This document shows positions 17,141 through 26,600 of a DNA stretch of 64,000 nt, one piece after another. This DNA is from Ampullimonas aquatilis (GTDB lineage Bacteria; Pseudomonadota; Gammaproteobacteria; Burkholderiales; Burkholderiaceae_D), in assembly GCF_049675895.1 (NCBI RefSeq), contig NZ_CP183834.1, positions 310,001 through 374,000 on the forward strand, written 5' to 3'. A program made the translations under genes and the position numbers. Below the pieces are notes generated by a model. That model was not told where the DNA came from and searched no databases. It saw only the letters and a program-made list of their open reading frames with translations. Every line of letters starts with the position of its first letter. Position 1 is the first letter of the stretch.

Positions 17141-18415
17141 TTAAATCTGCTTGAAAGCTTTTCTGGCCGCATCAAAAGTTTGATCGAGCACTGCGTCGTC
17201 ATGAGCCGCTGACACAAAGCCAGCTTCAAAAGCAGAAGGTGCCAGATACACACCCTGATCCAGCATGGCATGGAAAAACTTGTTGAAGCGTGGCACATCG
17301 GCGCGCATGACTTCGGCATAGGAGCTTGGAATCTGCTCGGCAAAATAAAGGCCAAACATGCCACCAACAGCGTCTGAACAAAATGGCACACCGGCTTCTT
17401 TGGCCAAATCAGCCATACCCTGAGCCAATTTACGGGTTTGCACACCGAGTTTGTCAAAGAATCCGGCAGTGCTGATCAGTTTCAAGGTTGCCAAACCTGC
17501 CGCGACAGCGACCGGATTACCTGACAAAGTGCCAGCCTGATACACATTTCCAAGTGGCGCCAGATTGGCCATGATGTCTTTTCTACCGCCAAACGCGGCA
17601 ACGGGTAAGCCACCGCCAATCACTTTGCCGAGCGCAGTGATGTCGGGCGTTAGACCATAGTGGCCTTGCGCGCCCTGCAAACCAACCCGAAAGCCGGTCA
17701 TCACTTCATCAAACAGACTGATTGCACCGTGTTTGGTGCAAAGGCTGACCAGGGTTTGCAAAAATTCGGGCTTGGCACGCACCAGATTCATATTGCCAGC
17801 AATGGCTTCCACGATCACACAGGCGATGTCATTGCCAAATTGGGCAAATGCCTGTTCCAGCTGAGCGGTATCGTTGTAGTTAAGTACCAGCGTGTCCTTG
17901 GTCACATCGGCCGGTACACCACCCGAACTGGGATTGCCAAAAGTCAGCAAGCCCGAGCCGGCTTTGACCAGCAGGCTATCGGCGTGACCGTGGTAGCAGC
18001 CCTCAAATTTGATGATCTTATTGCGCCCGGTGGCGCCGCGAGCAAGACGAATCGCACTCATCGTGGCTTCGGTGCCGCTCGAAACAAAACGAATTTGCGC
18101 AACAGAGGGCAGCAAGCTGATGACTTGTTCGGCAATTTCAATTTCGGCTTCGGTCGGTGCACCAAACGACAAAGAACTGGCCGCAGCCTGTTGAACTGCC
18201 GCGGTAACAGCGGGATGAGCATGACCAACAATCATCGGGCCCCATGAGCCGATATAGTCAATATAGCGTTTGCCTTCGGCATCAAAAATATAAGGGCCTT
18301 CACCGCGGGTGATGAAGCGCGGCGTACCGCCGACTGACTTGAAAGCGCGCACTGGCGAGTTAACACCGCCAGGAATGACGCGCTGGGCGCGAGCAAAGAG
18401 GGTTTCGTTGTTCAT
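17141..18415 (-). CDS. hemL: Glutamate-1-semialdehyde 2,1-aminomutase
   Basis: PLP enzyme that makes 5-aminolevulinate from glutamate-1-semialdehyde in the C5 heme pathway. Signatures: ARAQRVIPGGVNSPVRAF, SWGPMIVGHAHP, FVSSGTEATMSAIRLARG, FEGCYHGHAD, LFDEVMTGFRVG and the PLP-lysine segment TALGKVIGGG. I place the start at ATG 18415 (MNNETLFARAQ). An ATG at 18421 and a TTG at 18427 are in frame, and none has a clear ribosome site. Length is about 424 residues, normal for HemL. It is followed on the same strand by the leuA leader. Confidence 0.95.
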   Translation of the reverse strand: MNNETLFARAQRVIPGGVNSPVRAFKSVGGTPRFITRGEGPYIFDAEGKRYIDYIGSWGPMIVGHAHPAVTAAVQQAAASSLSFGAPTEAEIEIAEQVISLLPSVAQIRFVSSGTEATMSAIRLARGATGRNKIIKFEGCYHGHADSLLVKAGSGLLTFGNPSSGGVPADVTKDTLVLNYNDTAQLEQAFAQFGNDIACVIVEAIAGNMNLVRAKPEFLQTLVSLCTKHGAISLFDEVMTGFRVGLQGAQGHYGLTPDITALGKVIGGGLPVAAFGGRKDIMANLAPLGNVYQAGTLSGNPVAVAAGLATLKLISTAGFFDKLGVQTRKLAQGMADLAKEAGVPFCSDAVGGMFGLYFAEQIPSSYAEVMRADVPRFNKFFHAMLDQGVYLAPSAFEAGFVSAAHDDAVLDQTFDAARKAFKQI

Positions 18416-18449
18416 AGGCATACTCAAAGTAAATATCGGACAGATAGCG

Positions 18450-19298
18450 TTATTGATCTTCTTCGGAGCGGATCCAGAAAAAACGGTCGGGCAGGGTGTG
18501 ACCCATGCCCAGACGCAAGGGTTGTTGCAGGCTGCTTTTCAAAAACTCGTGGGCTTCAGCGACAGCGACAGGCACTTCCAGGCCAGTCGCCAATAATGTG
18601 CTGATCGCTGCAGCCAGAGTGTCTTCCGCGCCCATCAAGCTGTAAGGCGGGGTTTCCCAAATATCTTGGCGTACCAGCCCTTCCTGGGCATAGAGCGAGC
18701 TGCAGAAAGGTTTGCGCAGGTCGGTCGTGCCTAGCAGGAGCACATACTCACAACCACGCGCCAACAGGCTATCCGCAATTTGTTTGGTGTCGCTGCCATC
18801 GACATCGCTGGTATCCGAAAAGGCGTGGCGCATGGCTAACTCAATATGAGCGATATAGAGCGAAGATTGAGACAGCAGCAGGCCGACCTCGGCCTCCAGT
18901 AATTCTGGATAACCGAAATTGTCCTGTTCTTCCAGGCAATTGTGCAAGGCCAGCGAGGGCGCAAAAATGAAGGGCAAATCAGGGTAATCCGAAGCGATTT
19001 CTGCGATGACGGCAATATTTTCCAGGCTGCCCGCCTCCGAAATCTTGATGGCAGTGCACGGCATATCCTCCAGAACGGCGCGGGCCTGGTCGTCAACCCA
19101 GTCACTATCAATGGCCTGAAAAGCGTCGTAACCCGTAGAGTCACTGATCGTCAGACCGCTCATGACGCTCAGGCCATGACTGCCCATGCTGGCAAAAGTC
19201 AGCAAATCGGCCTGAATGCCACCTGCGCCGGTCGGATCAGCAAAGCCGATTGTCAGTACGACAGCGGTGGTATTGGGTTTTGTAAGAGATTCTGACAT
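18450..19298 (-). CDS. Diverged ThiD-like hydroxymethylpyrimidine/phosphomethylpyrimidine kinase
   Basis: A 282-residue ribokinase-fold protein. The N-terminus LTIGFADPTGAGGIQADLLTFASMG and the following SVMSGLTISDSTG align with the ThiD substrate-binding region. The C-terminal anion-hole/catalytic segment reads MGAEDTLAAAIS, where ThiD usually has a GTGCT or GTGDT form, so the Asp is kept but the glycine pattern is changed. The central part is poorly conserved. It probably acts in thiamine pyrimidine phosphorylation, but a changed substrate is possible. It lies between hemL and the divergent rubredoxin gene, a neighbourhood I associate with betaproteobacteria. Confidence 0.7.
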   Translation of the reverse strand: MSESLTKPNTTAVVLTIGFADPTGAGGIQADLLTFASMGSHGLSVMSGLTISDSTGYDAFQAIDSDWVDDQARAVLEDMPCTAIKISEAGSLENIAVIAEIASDYPDLPFIFAPSLALHNCLEEQDNFGYPELLEAEVGLLLSQSSLYIAHIELAMRHAFSDTSDVDGSDTKQIADSLLARGCEYVLLLGTTDLRKPFCSSLYAQEGLVRQDIWETPPYSLMGAEDTLAAAISTLLATGLEVPVAVAEAHEFLKSSLQQPLRLGMGHTLPDRFFWIRSEEDQ

Positions 19299-19336
19299 TA
19301 GTTAATAATACAAATGAGGTCTTAGCTGCAGGATGA

Positions 19337-19356
19337 GTGATTTCATCACGTAAAAT
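19337..19356. promoter_or_regulatory. Palindrome and -10-like box between divergent thiD-like and rubredoxin genes
   Basis: GTGAT-TTC-ATCAC (19337-19349) is a perfect 5+3+5 palindrome. It is followed one base later by TAAAAT (19351-19356), a plausible -10 for the rubredoxin gene. I see no good -35. The palindrome could be a small operator, but a chance match of this length is quite possible. Confidence 0.25.
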
Positions 19357-19422
19357 CAAGCTGCTATTCTCGCATAGCCGATTATTAACAACTTATTTAA
19401 CAACTTAAAACAGGAAACTGAA

Positions 19423-19602
19423 GTGTCTGCTAACGAATATAAAAGCTGGATGTGTCTGATATGTGGCTGGATCTATCATGAAGAACAAGGCTCACCAGAA
19501 GAGGGGATAGCGCCAGGAACTCGCTGGGAAGAGGTGCCGATTAATTGGACCTGCCCGGAGTGTGGTGCCCGCAAGGAAGACTTTGAAATGGTGCAGATTT
19601 AG
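19423..19602 (+). CDS. Rubredoxin
   Basis: A 59-residue one-iron electron carrier starting with GTG at 19423, with AGGAAA about six bases upstream. The two iron-binding knuckles are present: MCLICGWIYHEEQG (Cys-x2-Cys-Gly) and TCPECGARKEDF (Cys-x2-Cys-Gly), with the usual PGTRWEEVP segment between them. It is divergent from the thiD-like gene and lies 177 bases upstream of pilG. Its redox partner is not in the window. In betaproteobacteria rubredoxin often sits directly before the pil-chp genes, but no functional link is shown. Confidence 0.93.
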   Translation: MSANEYKSWMCLICGWIYHEEQGSPEEGIAPGTRWEEVPINWTCPECGARKEDFEMVQI

Positions 19603-19607
19603 GACAA

Positions 19608-19650
19608 TCAAGCGCCGTATTGGGTGTACCGTGAAATACGGCTTGTTTAA
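19608..19650 (+). terminator. Likely terminator after rubredoxin
   Basis: GCCGTATT (19614-19621) and AATACGGC (19635-19642) form an 8-bp stem with a 13-base loop. The right arm is followed by TTGTTT. It is the only strong hairpin between the rubredoxin stop and pilG. The T-tract is short, so termination may be partial. Confidence 0.5.
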
Positions 19651-19694
19651 ACCTGAAATATGCCCGCTATTTCTAACTAGAAACAAATGGTTAC

Positions 19695-19724
19695 TTGTAG
19701 CGGCAAATACTCTGTAGCTAGAAT
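19695..19724 (+). promoter_or_regulatory. Candidate sigma70 promoter for pilG
   Basis: TTGTAG (19695-19700) is followed after 18 bases by TAGAAT (19719-19724), a five-of-six -10 box. Transcription would start near 19731, about 50 bases before pilG. The -35 is weak beyond its TTG. Confidence 0.35.
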
Positions 19725-19779
19725 CGATTTGTAAATAAAGCTGACATTTAACAGCAACATATTTAAAGCGAGACAGATT

Positions 19780-20187
19780 ATGGGTATGCAGCAATCAGAG
19801 ACAGGCTTCAAAGTGCTGGTCATTGATGACAGCAGCACGATTCGCCGTAGTGCGGAAATTTTCCTGGTACAAACTGGCTTCGAGGTCATTTTGGCCGAGG
19901 ATGGCTTTGATGCACTCTCCAAAATCAACGATTACAAGCCAGACCTGATTTTTTGCGACATTCTGATGCCACGTCTGGATGGCTATCAAACCTGCTCGCT
20001 CATCAAGCGCAGCGATAAATTCCGTCAAACACCGGTGGTCATGCTGTCTTCCAAAGATGGTTTGTTTGACCGTGCACGCGGTCGCATGGCTGGCTCAGAT
20101 GATTATCTGACCAAGCCATTCACCAAAGATAGCCTGATCAAAACTGTTAAAGCTTATGCCAACAAGCTCGCAGTAGTGACTAACTAA
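19780..20187 (+). CDS. pilG: PilG twitching-motility response regulator
   Basis: Single-domain receiver of 135 residues. The acidic pocket is Asp16-Asp17, the phospho-acceptor is Asp60 in FCDILMPRLDG, and the conserved Lys is in YLTKPF. It carries an N-terminal extension of about 10 residues and the PilG-like RSAEIFLVQTGFEV segment. It is phosphorylated by the ChpA/PilL kinase and promotes pilus extension. First gene of the pilG-pilH-pilI-pilJ-chpA run, 27 bases before pilH. Confidence 0.93.
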   Translation: MGMQQSETGFKVLVIDDSSTIRRSAEIFLVQTGFEVILAEDGFDALSKINDYKPDLIFCDILMPRLDGYQTCSLIKRSDKFRQTPVVMLSSKDGLFDRARGRMAGSDDYLTKPFTKDSLIKTVKAYANKLAVVTN

Positions 20188-20213
20188 TAATTAAATACAC
20201 ACGAGGGAGAACC

Positions 20214-20579
20214 ATGCCAATTTCTAAAATCCTGGTAGTCGATGACTCACCAACCGAGCTGTTTTTTGTTTCTGACCTGTTGACCCGCAATGGTTATACC
20301 GTGACGACAGCACAAAATGGTGAAGAAGCCATTTCCAAAATCAAATTGGATAAGCCTGAACTGATTGTGATGGATGTCATCATGCCAGGACAGAATGGTT
20401 TTCAGGTGACCCGCTCGATTACCAAAGACCCGGAAACCAGTGGTATTCCCGTCATCATGTGTACCAGCAAAAATCAGGAAACTGACAAGATCTGGGCATT
20501 GCGCCAAGGCGCTAAAGATTACGTTGTTAAGCCAGTCAATCCTGACGAACTGCTCAACAAGATTGCGGCGCTTAATTAA
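20214..20579 (+). CDS. pilH: PilH twitching-motility response regulator
   Basis: Second receiver of the Pil-Chp system, 121 residues, with Asp10-Asp11, phospho-acceptor Asp54 in IVMDVIMPGQNG, and Lys in YVVKPVNPDEL. The sequence SKILVVDDSPTELFFVSDLL is typical of PilH. In known systems PilH opposes or tunes PilG, in pilus retraction or as a phosphate sink. A GAGGGAG ribosome site precedes the ATG. It lies between pilG and pilI on the same transcript. Confidence 0.93.
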   Translation: MPISKILVVDDSPTELFFVSDLLTRNGYTVTTAQNGEEAISKIKLDKPELIVMDVIMPGQNGFQVTRSITKDPETSGIPVIMCTSKNQETDKIWALRQGAKDYVVKPVNPDELLNKIAALN

Positions 20580-20624
20580 ATCGAGTTTTTCTTAAACCCA
20601 AACTAAGGAAAGCGGAAGGCAGCT

Positions 20625-21170
20625 ATGTCCGAAATCGATCTACAGGAAAGACCAACGCGACGGTTGCGTCGTGAAAAGATCAGCTTGCCAAATTTTCAGG
20701 CCGACCTGATTGAACGTTTGCGTTTGGCTAAAACAGCTCAGTTGGGTACGACTGCGCTGGGTGTGCAAATCGGTAAAACCAATTGGTTGATTGACCTGAC
20801 CGAGGCGGGTGAAATTCTGCCAGTCAGTGCACCGACCAGTGTGCCATTGACACAAACATGGTTCAAAGGGTTGTTGAATATTCGGGGTGAATTATCCAGT
20901 GTGATTGATCTGAATGAGTTTCTTGGTCTGGCAGCGACACCGTTGGGCAAGGAAAGTCGGATTTTGTCGTTTAACGCAAGACTTGATGCCCATGCGGCCA
21001 TTCTGATCAGTCGCATGCTGGGCCTCAAAAATCTTTTGCAAATGAAACCGGCAGGCCATGAAGATGGACGTGGTCAACCGCAATTCATTGATGCATCAGA
21101 GCAGCAATGGACCAGACTTTCTCTGAAAGAACTGGCTCAGGATCCCAGGTTTTTACAGGTATCCAAGTAG
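20625..21170 (+). CDS. pilI: PilI CheW-like adaptor
   Basis: A 181-residue CheW-domain adaptor that couples the transducer PilJ to the kinase ChpA. The CheW fold runs from about residue 43: LGVQIGKTNWLIDLTEAGE, then WFKGLLNIRGELSSVIDLNEFLG, a segment characteristic of CheW/PilI. There is an N-terminal charged extension (ERPTRRLRREK). AAGGAAAGCGGAAGG lies upstream of the ATG. It sits between pilH and pilJ. Confidence 0.91.
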   Translation: MSEIDLQERPTRRLRREKISLPNFQADLIERLRLAKTAQLGTTALGVQIGKTNWLIDLTEAGEILPVSAPTSVPLTQTWFKGLLNIRGELSSVIDLNEFLGLAATPLGKESRILSFNARLDAHAAILISRMLGLKNLLQMKPAGHEDGRGQPQFIDASEQQWTRLSLKELAQDPRFLQVSK

Positions 21171-21276
21171 ATTTAGCAGCGCGCAACAAAAAAGAAAAAT
21201 TGAAAAGTAACGGGGAAGGTGGGCGGAGACATCAGCCCGTTGTCATTCTTAAAAAATAACCAAACGAGGTATGCAT

Positions 21277-23565
21277 ATGGCACTCAAACTGCCTAGTTTC
21301 AAACTTGCCAAAAAAGAGGCTGCAGATTTTCTTCATAGCGTGACTACTCAGGCGATTGATGCTGCAGATGATGGGTATATGTCTGTTCAAGCAGGCGGAG
21401 CGACCATGTCAATGGATCATGCTGCAATGGCTGTCGCTGCCGAAAACGATGTAGTTGACTCAGGCAATAAGAAAACCAGTGCACTTCAGTTTGGCGCATT
21501 TGCTGGCAAGATTGGTGGTGTCCTCGAAGCAGTACAAGGGATTTTTTCCGGCCAGAATAAACAACAGCAATTTAGAACCTGGTTCAAGATTGTGGGTGTG
21601 TCACTGACCGGTCTGGTGGTGTTAATGGTGGCAGATAGTTACCTGGCTTCCAAGGCTGGTTCGCAGGCCAATATTTCTGGTGAAATGCTGATGCATTCAC
21701 AGCGTTTGGCCAAAGCGGTACCGAGTGCCATGGAAGGTAAGAGCATTGCGTTTGCACAGTTAAAGGAAAGCCGCGATACGATCAATCGGGATTTTGAAAT
21801 TTTGAAGAACAACAGCTCTGGTGAAGCGGCGCTGAAGCTGGAGAAGCTGGCGCAGGATTGGGGTAACTCTGATAAAAATGCGCAAGCCGTGTTGGAACGT
21901 CAGGATATGCTGATGAATTTCGGTAATACGATGCAACGTTTCAATGATGAAACACCCGTTATGCTGGAGTTGGTTGAGCAGATTCAAGCACTCAAGTTAA
22001 GAAATAATGTCAGTAACACAGAGATTGCAGCAACAGGTCAGTTGATGATGTTGACCCAGCGACTTGGTAAGAGCGTGAATCAGTTTTTGAGTATTGAGGG
22101 TATCAGTCCTGAAACTGCTTTCTTGCTGGGTAAGGATGCCAACACATTCCGTGATCTGATGGATGCGTTCAATCATGGTGACAGCAATCTGAGAATTGCC
22201 GAATCACGTGATCCAGAAGTAAAGGCCAAGCTTCAGGAGTTGGCCAATGTATTTACTAATATTCAAGAATCATCCGGCCTGATTTTGAGCAATTTGCAAA
22301 GTTTGATTGCTGCTAAACAAGCGACCAAGTCTATTTTTGAAGACAACGAAAATTTGCGTTCCGAACTGACGGGATTACGTGACGTTTATGTGGATAGTTC
22401 TGAAAACCGACTCTGGTTCCGACTTCCAATGGTTTTGTGTGGTCTGATCACATTGCTGGGCGCCGCAATTTTGTCTTCCTTGTATTTGAAAGAAAGCCGC
22501 GAAGTGGCATTGGAAGCAGAACAGCGTCGTCTGGAAGCAGAAGATCGTCAGCTTGAAGTAAGACGTCAGAATGATGCTAACCAGGCTGCGATTTTGCGCT
22601 TGATGAACGAGTTGCAGGAAGTGGCGGATGGTGACTTGACGCAACAAGCTACGGTGTCAGAGGATATTACAGGCGCGATTGCTGACTCGGTTAATTACAC
22701 AGTGGAAGAGTTGCGCAACCTGGTAGGTCGCGTGACTAACGCCGCTGAGCAGGTGACACAGGCTTCTGGCCAGGCTGAAATGATTTCTACTGAGTTGATG
22801 ATTGCTTCACAAGAGCAGTCTCGTGAAATTCGGGCAACTGGTGAAGCGGTGCTGCAAATGGCTTCACAGATTAACGAAGTTTCCAGCAATGCTGCGGAAT
22901 CTGCCAATGTGGCGCGTCAATCTCTGCAAGCTGCAGAAGAAGGTCAACGCGCGGTGCAGGATGCGATTTCAGGCATGAACGAAATTCGTGAACAGATTCA
23001 GGAAACCTCCAAACGGATCAAACGACTGGGTGAATCCTCCCAGGAGATTGGTGAGATTATCGAACTGATTTCTGACATTACTGAACAGACCAACGTGTTG
23101 GCCTTGAACGCTGCGATTCAGGCGGCCTCTGCTGGTGAAGCGGGTCGAGGCTTCTCAGTGGTTGCGGAAGAGGTGCAGCGACTGGCGGAACGTTCTGGTG
23201 AGGCGACGAAACAGATTGGTGCGCTGGTTCGTACGATTCAGACCGATACACAAGATGCGGTGAGTGCGATGGAAAAAAGTACTCAGGGTGTGGTTGAGGG
23301 TGCCAAGCTGTCTGATGCGGCAGGTTCTGCGCTCGGTGAGATCGGTCGGGTTTCTAAACAACTGTCTGAACTGATTGAAACCATTTCAAGAAATACAGCA
23401 GAACAGGCTCATTCGGCAGGTGGTGTGGCACAAAACATTCAGCACATTCTGGAAGTAACTGAGCAGACTACTGAGGGTACGCAACAGACTGCCAGTTCGA
23501 TTCGTGAGCTGACTGCGCTGGCTGAACAGCTTAAAAATTCCGTGGCCCGATTCAGGGTTGCATAA
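21277..23565 (+). CDS. pilJ: PilJ methyl-accepting transducer of the Pil-Chp system
   Basis: Inner-membrane chemoreceptor for type IV pilus control. There is a cytoplasmic N-terminal segment of about 100 residues, then TM1 (about 107-125). The periplasmic region has two PilJ-type repeats, recognisable by MLMHSQRLAKAV and LMMLTQRLGKSV. TM2 follows (about 385-405), then a HAMP-like segment and a long signalling domain with the tip EQTNVLALNAAIQAASAGEAGRGFSVVAEEV. Of two in-frame ATGs, 21277 is preferred because GAGG (21266-21269) lies 7 bases upstream; 21271 would be too close. Length is about 762 residues. Confidence 0.94.
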   Translation: MALKLPSFKLAKKEAADFLHSVTTQAIDAADDGYMSVQAGGATMSMDHAAMAVAAENDVVDSGNKKTSALQFGAFAGKIGGVLEAVQGIFSGQNKQQQFRTWFKIVGVSLTGLVVLMVADSYLASKAGSQANISGEMLMHSQRLAKAVPSAMEGKSIAFAQLKESRDTINRDFEILKNNSSGEAALKLEKLAQDWGNSDKNAQAVLERQDMLMNFGNTMQRFNDETPVMLELVEQIQALKLRNNVSNTEIAATGQLMMLTQRLGKSVNQFLSIEGISPETAFLLGKDANTFRDLMDAFNHGDSNLRIAESRDPEVKAKLQELANVFTNIQESSGLILSNLQSLIAAKQATKSIFEDNENLRSELTGLRDVYVDSSENRLWFRLPMVLCGLITLLGAAILSSLYLKESREVALEAEQRRLEAEDRQLEVRRQNDANQAAILRLMNELQEVADGDLTQQATVSEDITGAIADSVNYTVEELRNLVGRVTNAAEQVTQASGQAEMISTELMIASQEQSREIRATGEAVLQMASQINEVSSNAAESANVARQSLQAAEEGQRAVQDAISGMNEIREQIQETSKRIKRLGESSQEIGEIIELISDITEQTNVLALNAAIQAASAGEAGRGFSVVAEEVQRLAERSGEATKQIGALVRTIQTDTQDAVSAMEKSTQGVVEGAKLSDAAGSALGEIGRVSKQLSELIETISRNTAEQAHSAGGVAQNIQHILEVTEQTTEGTQQTASSIRELTALAEQLKNSVARFRVA

Positions 23566-23610
23566 GCAGGTTTTCGTCTGGAACTCTATTTGTAGAAAGG
23601 CGCATAACCA

Positions 23611-26600
23611 ATGGCTAATGACACTAAGCAGACTGAGGGTGGATTGTTATCCTTTTCGCCTGCACAGTCTCTGCAGGGGGCTTTATTCTGGGTGACCGAG
23701 CAGATTCGCGACGGTTTTGCCCAGTCTAAAGAGTCCTTGCAATCGATACTCACAGCCACGCTGGATGATGTGGCTCAGCTTAAACATATTGGGTCGGCAC
23801 GACAACAATTGCATAAGTCGGTGGCTCCAGTTTATTTTATTGATGTGCCAGGCGCAGCGCAGCTCTGTCAATTGCTGGAAGCAGTTTTATTAAGATTGGA
23901 AGAGGGTAAACTGGCGGTCAGTAATGAATGCGTCACCTGCATTCTGGATGCGCAAAGAGCGGTACTTGAATATTTGGAAGATATCCAAAGTGGTGGTGCC
24001 GTGGTGCCGGTGCGGTTATTTGCACAGTATCATGCCCTACAGTCTCTGTTAGGCGAGATGGGCACTCGTCCTGCTGATTTGTTTTTCCCCGATTTGTCCG
24101 GGTTTGTTACCGATACTTCGAATCATTTCATCGCCGATGTTGAAAAACTCAATGTTGCCAGATTGGACTATGAGCAGCATCTGTTGGGTTTTCTGAAAAG
24201 TGAACAGCCAGAACTGTTGGCGACCAGACTCAAGCAGAGTGCTGCCAATATTTTGCAACTGTTTCAGGACAAGCAACCACAAGGATTCTTTCTGGCAGCA
24301 ACGGCCTTGTTTGAAGCAGCCGAATTACAAAAACTTGTCATCGACAAGAACCTGAAAAGTCTGGCTGGTGCGATCAATATTCAAGTTCGCCGGATTCAGG
24401 AAGGTCAGGGCATCCCAGCCAAACTGCTTAAAGAAATGTTATTCCAGCTCTCGCAAGCCGAGCGCGATCAACTTGACGTTGATAGCTACCTCAATCGTGC
24501 TTTGCAGATTTTCAAGCTGCCTAAAATCAATGCCAAGGATTTTTCACGCCCTTACTATGGTGTCGTTGATCTGAAACAACTGGCGGACGCTGGCGAAAGT
24601 TTGATGCGTGCCAAGCAGTGCTGGAATCGTGTGATTTCAGGTGAGCTGGCGCAGATTGCGGATATGGTCGCACAAACGGCCAATCTGCACATGGTGGTCG
24701 CCAAGCTCAAGCGTGGCATGCTGGCCAATTTGTGCTTTCAATTAGAACTGCTGGCCAAACAGATTGCTCAAACCAATCGTGCACCTGAAGAAACCGTTGG
24801 CATGGAAGCGGCGCTGGCGCTGCTCTTCATTGAGCAGGCGTTACAAAACTTTATTCGCCTTGATGATTCATTTGATGTTCGTGCCGAGCAGATCACTATT
24901 CGCTTGGCTACTCTGCTCAGGCATGAGCCGTTGCAGGCCACTGAAGCATGGATGGATGATATTTCCCGTGATGCGATGCAGAAGTCAACACTGCAATCGG
25001 TGATTGATGAGTTGCGTGGTAATTTGCGAGTTTCTGAGAAAACACTGGATGAATTTTTCCGTCGTCCCGAGGACAATTCTCGTCTTTCCGAAGCGCTCGA
25101 AAAACTGGGTCAGATGTCCGGCGTATTTATCGCCTTGGGATATGACAACGCCTTTGCCGCGGTCGAATCCTGCAAGCAGACTTTAAGTTTATTCTTGGAT
25201 ATTCATACCGCACCTGACGAGTCACAACGTGCTGAGCATTTCAATCGACTGGCCAGTATTCTTGGTGCACTGGATGTCTATATTGAAGTGTTGCCTTATC
25301 TGCCTGATCTGGTCAAAAAACAATATGAGTTTGATACTGCGGCCGGTGAATTTAAGTTACTCAAGCAAGAGCAGTCGCTGGATCTACGGGATGCAACACG
25401 GACTGCTGGACCAATCGTACGCCTTGAGCCAATTGCTGATGAAGCCATCAATAAAACCGAGGCGCTTGCTCAGGAACCTGAGCTGGTTGAGCCACCGGTG
25501 CCGACCATTAGCACGCCAGTACCAGTCGTTATCAATCAGGCGGATGTGGATCCCGAGTTGCTCGAAATCTTCCTCATGGAAGCGGAAGAGGTGCTGGAAA
25601 CAGTCAATAATCATTTGGGCTTGTCAGAAGGACATCCTGATAATGTTGAGTATTTGACGACTTTGCGGCGTGCTTTCCATACTCTCAAAGGTAGTGGGCG
25701 GATGGTGGGTCTCAAAGAGTTTGGAGAAGCCGCCTGGTCGATTGAGCAGACGCTTAATCTGTGGCTCGCCAATGGCACGCCGGGTACACCGGATCTGTTC
25801 AAGCTGCTGCATTATGTTTCGGCGGAATTGGATGCGTGGGTTGGAGAGCTGAGCCAGGGCGGTTATTCAGCTCGCTTGCCAGATGCCATGATTGCCTGCT
25901 CTGAACGTGTTCGTCAGGGTGGTGACTTCCAGGTCATGGTGGTTGAAGCTGCACCAGTTGCCGTAACTCCTGTTGAATCTGTTCAGGTTGAACCGCAAAT
26001 TGAAGCAACACTGCCAGCTCTGCCAGAATTGGAAAAATCAGACGAGCCTGTGGTTGAGGCGGTATTGCCAACCATTATTGAATCTCTTGCCGAGCGCAAT
26101 GAGTCAGATCGGTCTTTGGTTGATGAAGTCACTACCGATGATTTGCCAATTATCGAAACCATTGAGCTCACAGCATTACCTGCCGAGTTGTCTGATGATC
26201 TGACCAGTGATTTTGCCAATGAGCTGACGGCTGATTTGAGCAGCGACCTGAACCTTGAGCCACTTGAGTTGGTATCAGAATTGCCAGCTTTGGAACTCAG
26301 CGGTTCGATTGATGCAACGCCCCTGGTTGCCGTACCTGTTGTTGACGAGCTTCCTGAGGAAGTCGTTGACGAGGTTATGGAAGAATTGCCAATACTGGCT
26401 GAACCAGTACAAGAAACTGAGCCTGAAATCATTGCTGCTGCTTTGCCGGTATTGACACCACGCGATGTTGAGGCCGTGCAGCCGGAAGAGCGTGTCAAAC
26501 AGATTGGTGAGCTGAAAATCAGTCTGCCACTCTATAACATCTTCCTCAATGAGGCTGATGAGCTGATTCGTTTCATTGCTACCGATTTTTCAGAGTGGCG

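Noticed and set aside
16907..17212. 101-codon plus-strand ORF across the leuA leader
   Set aside because: It is an Arg/Ala-rich antisense reading of the Leu-rich leader; structure on the minus strand explains the region better.
17660..18247. 195-codon plus-strand ORF opposite hemL
   Set aside because: It is antisense to a conserved gene, with no ribosome site and no recognisable motif.
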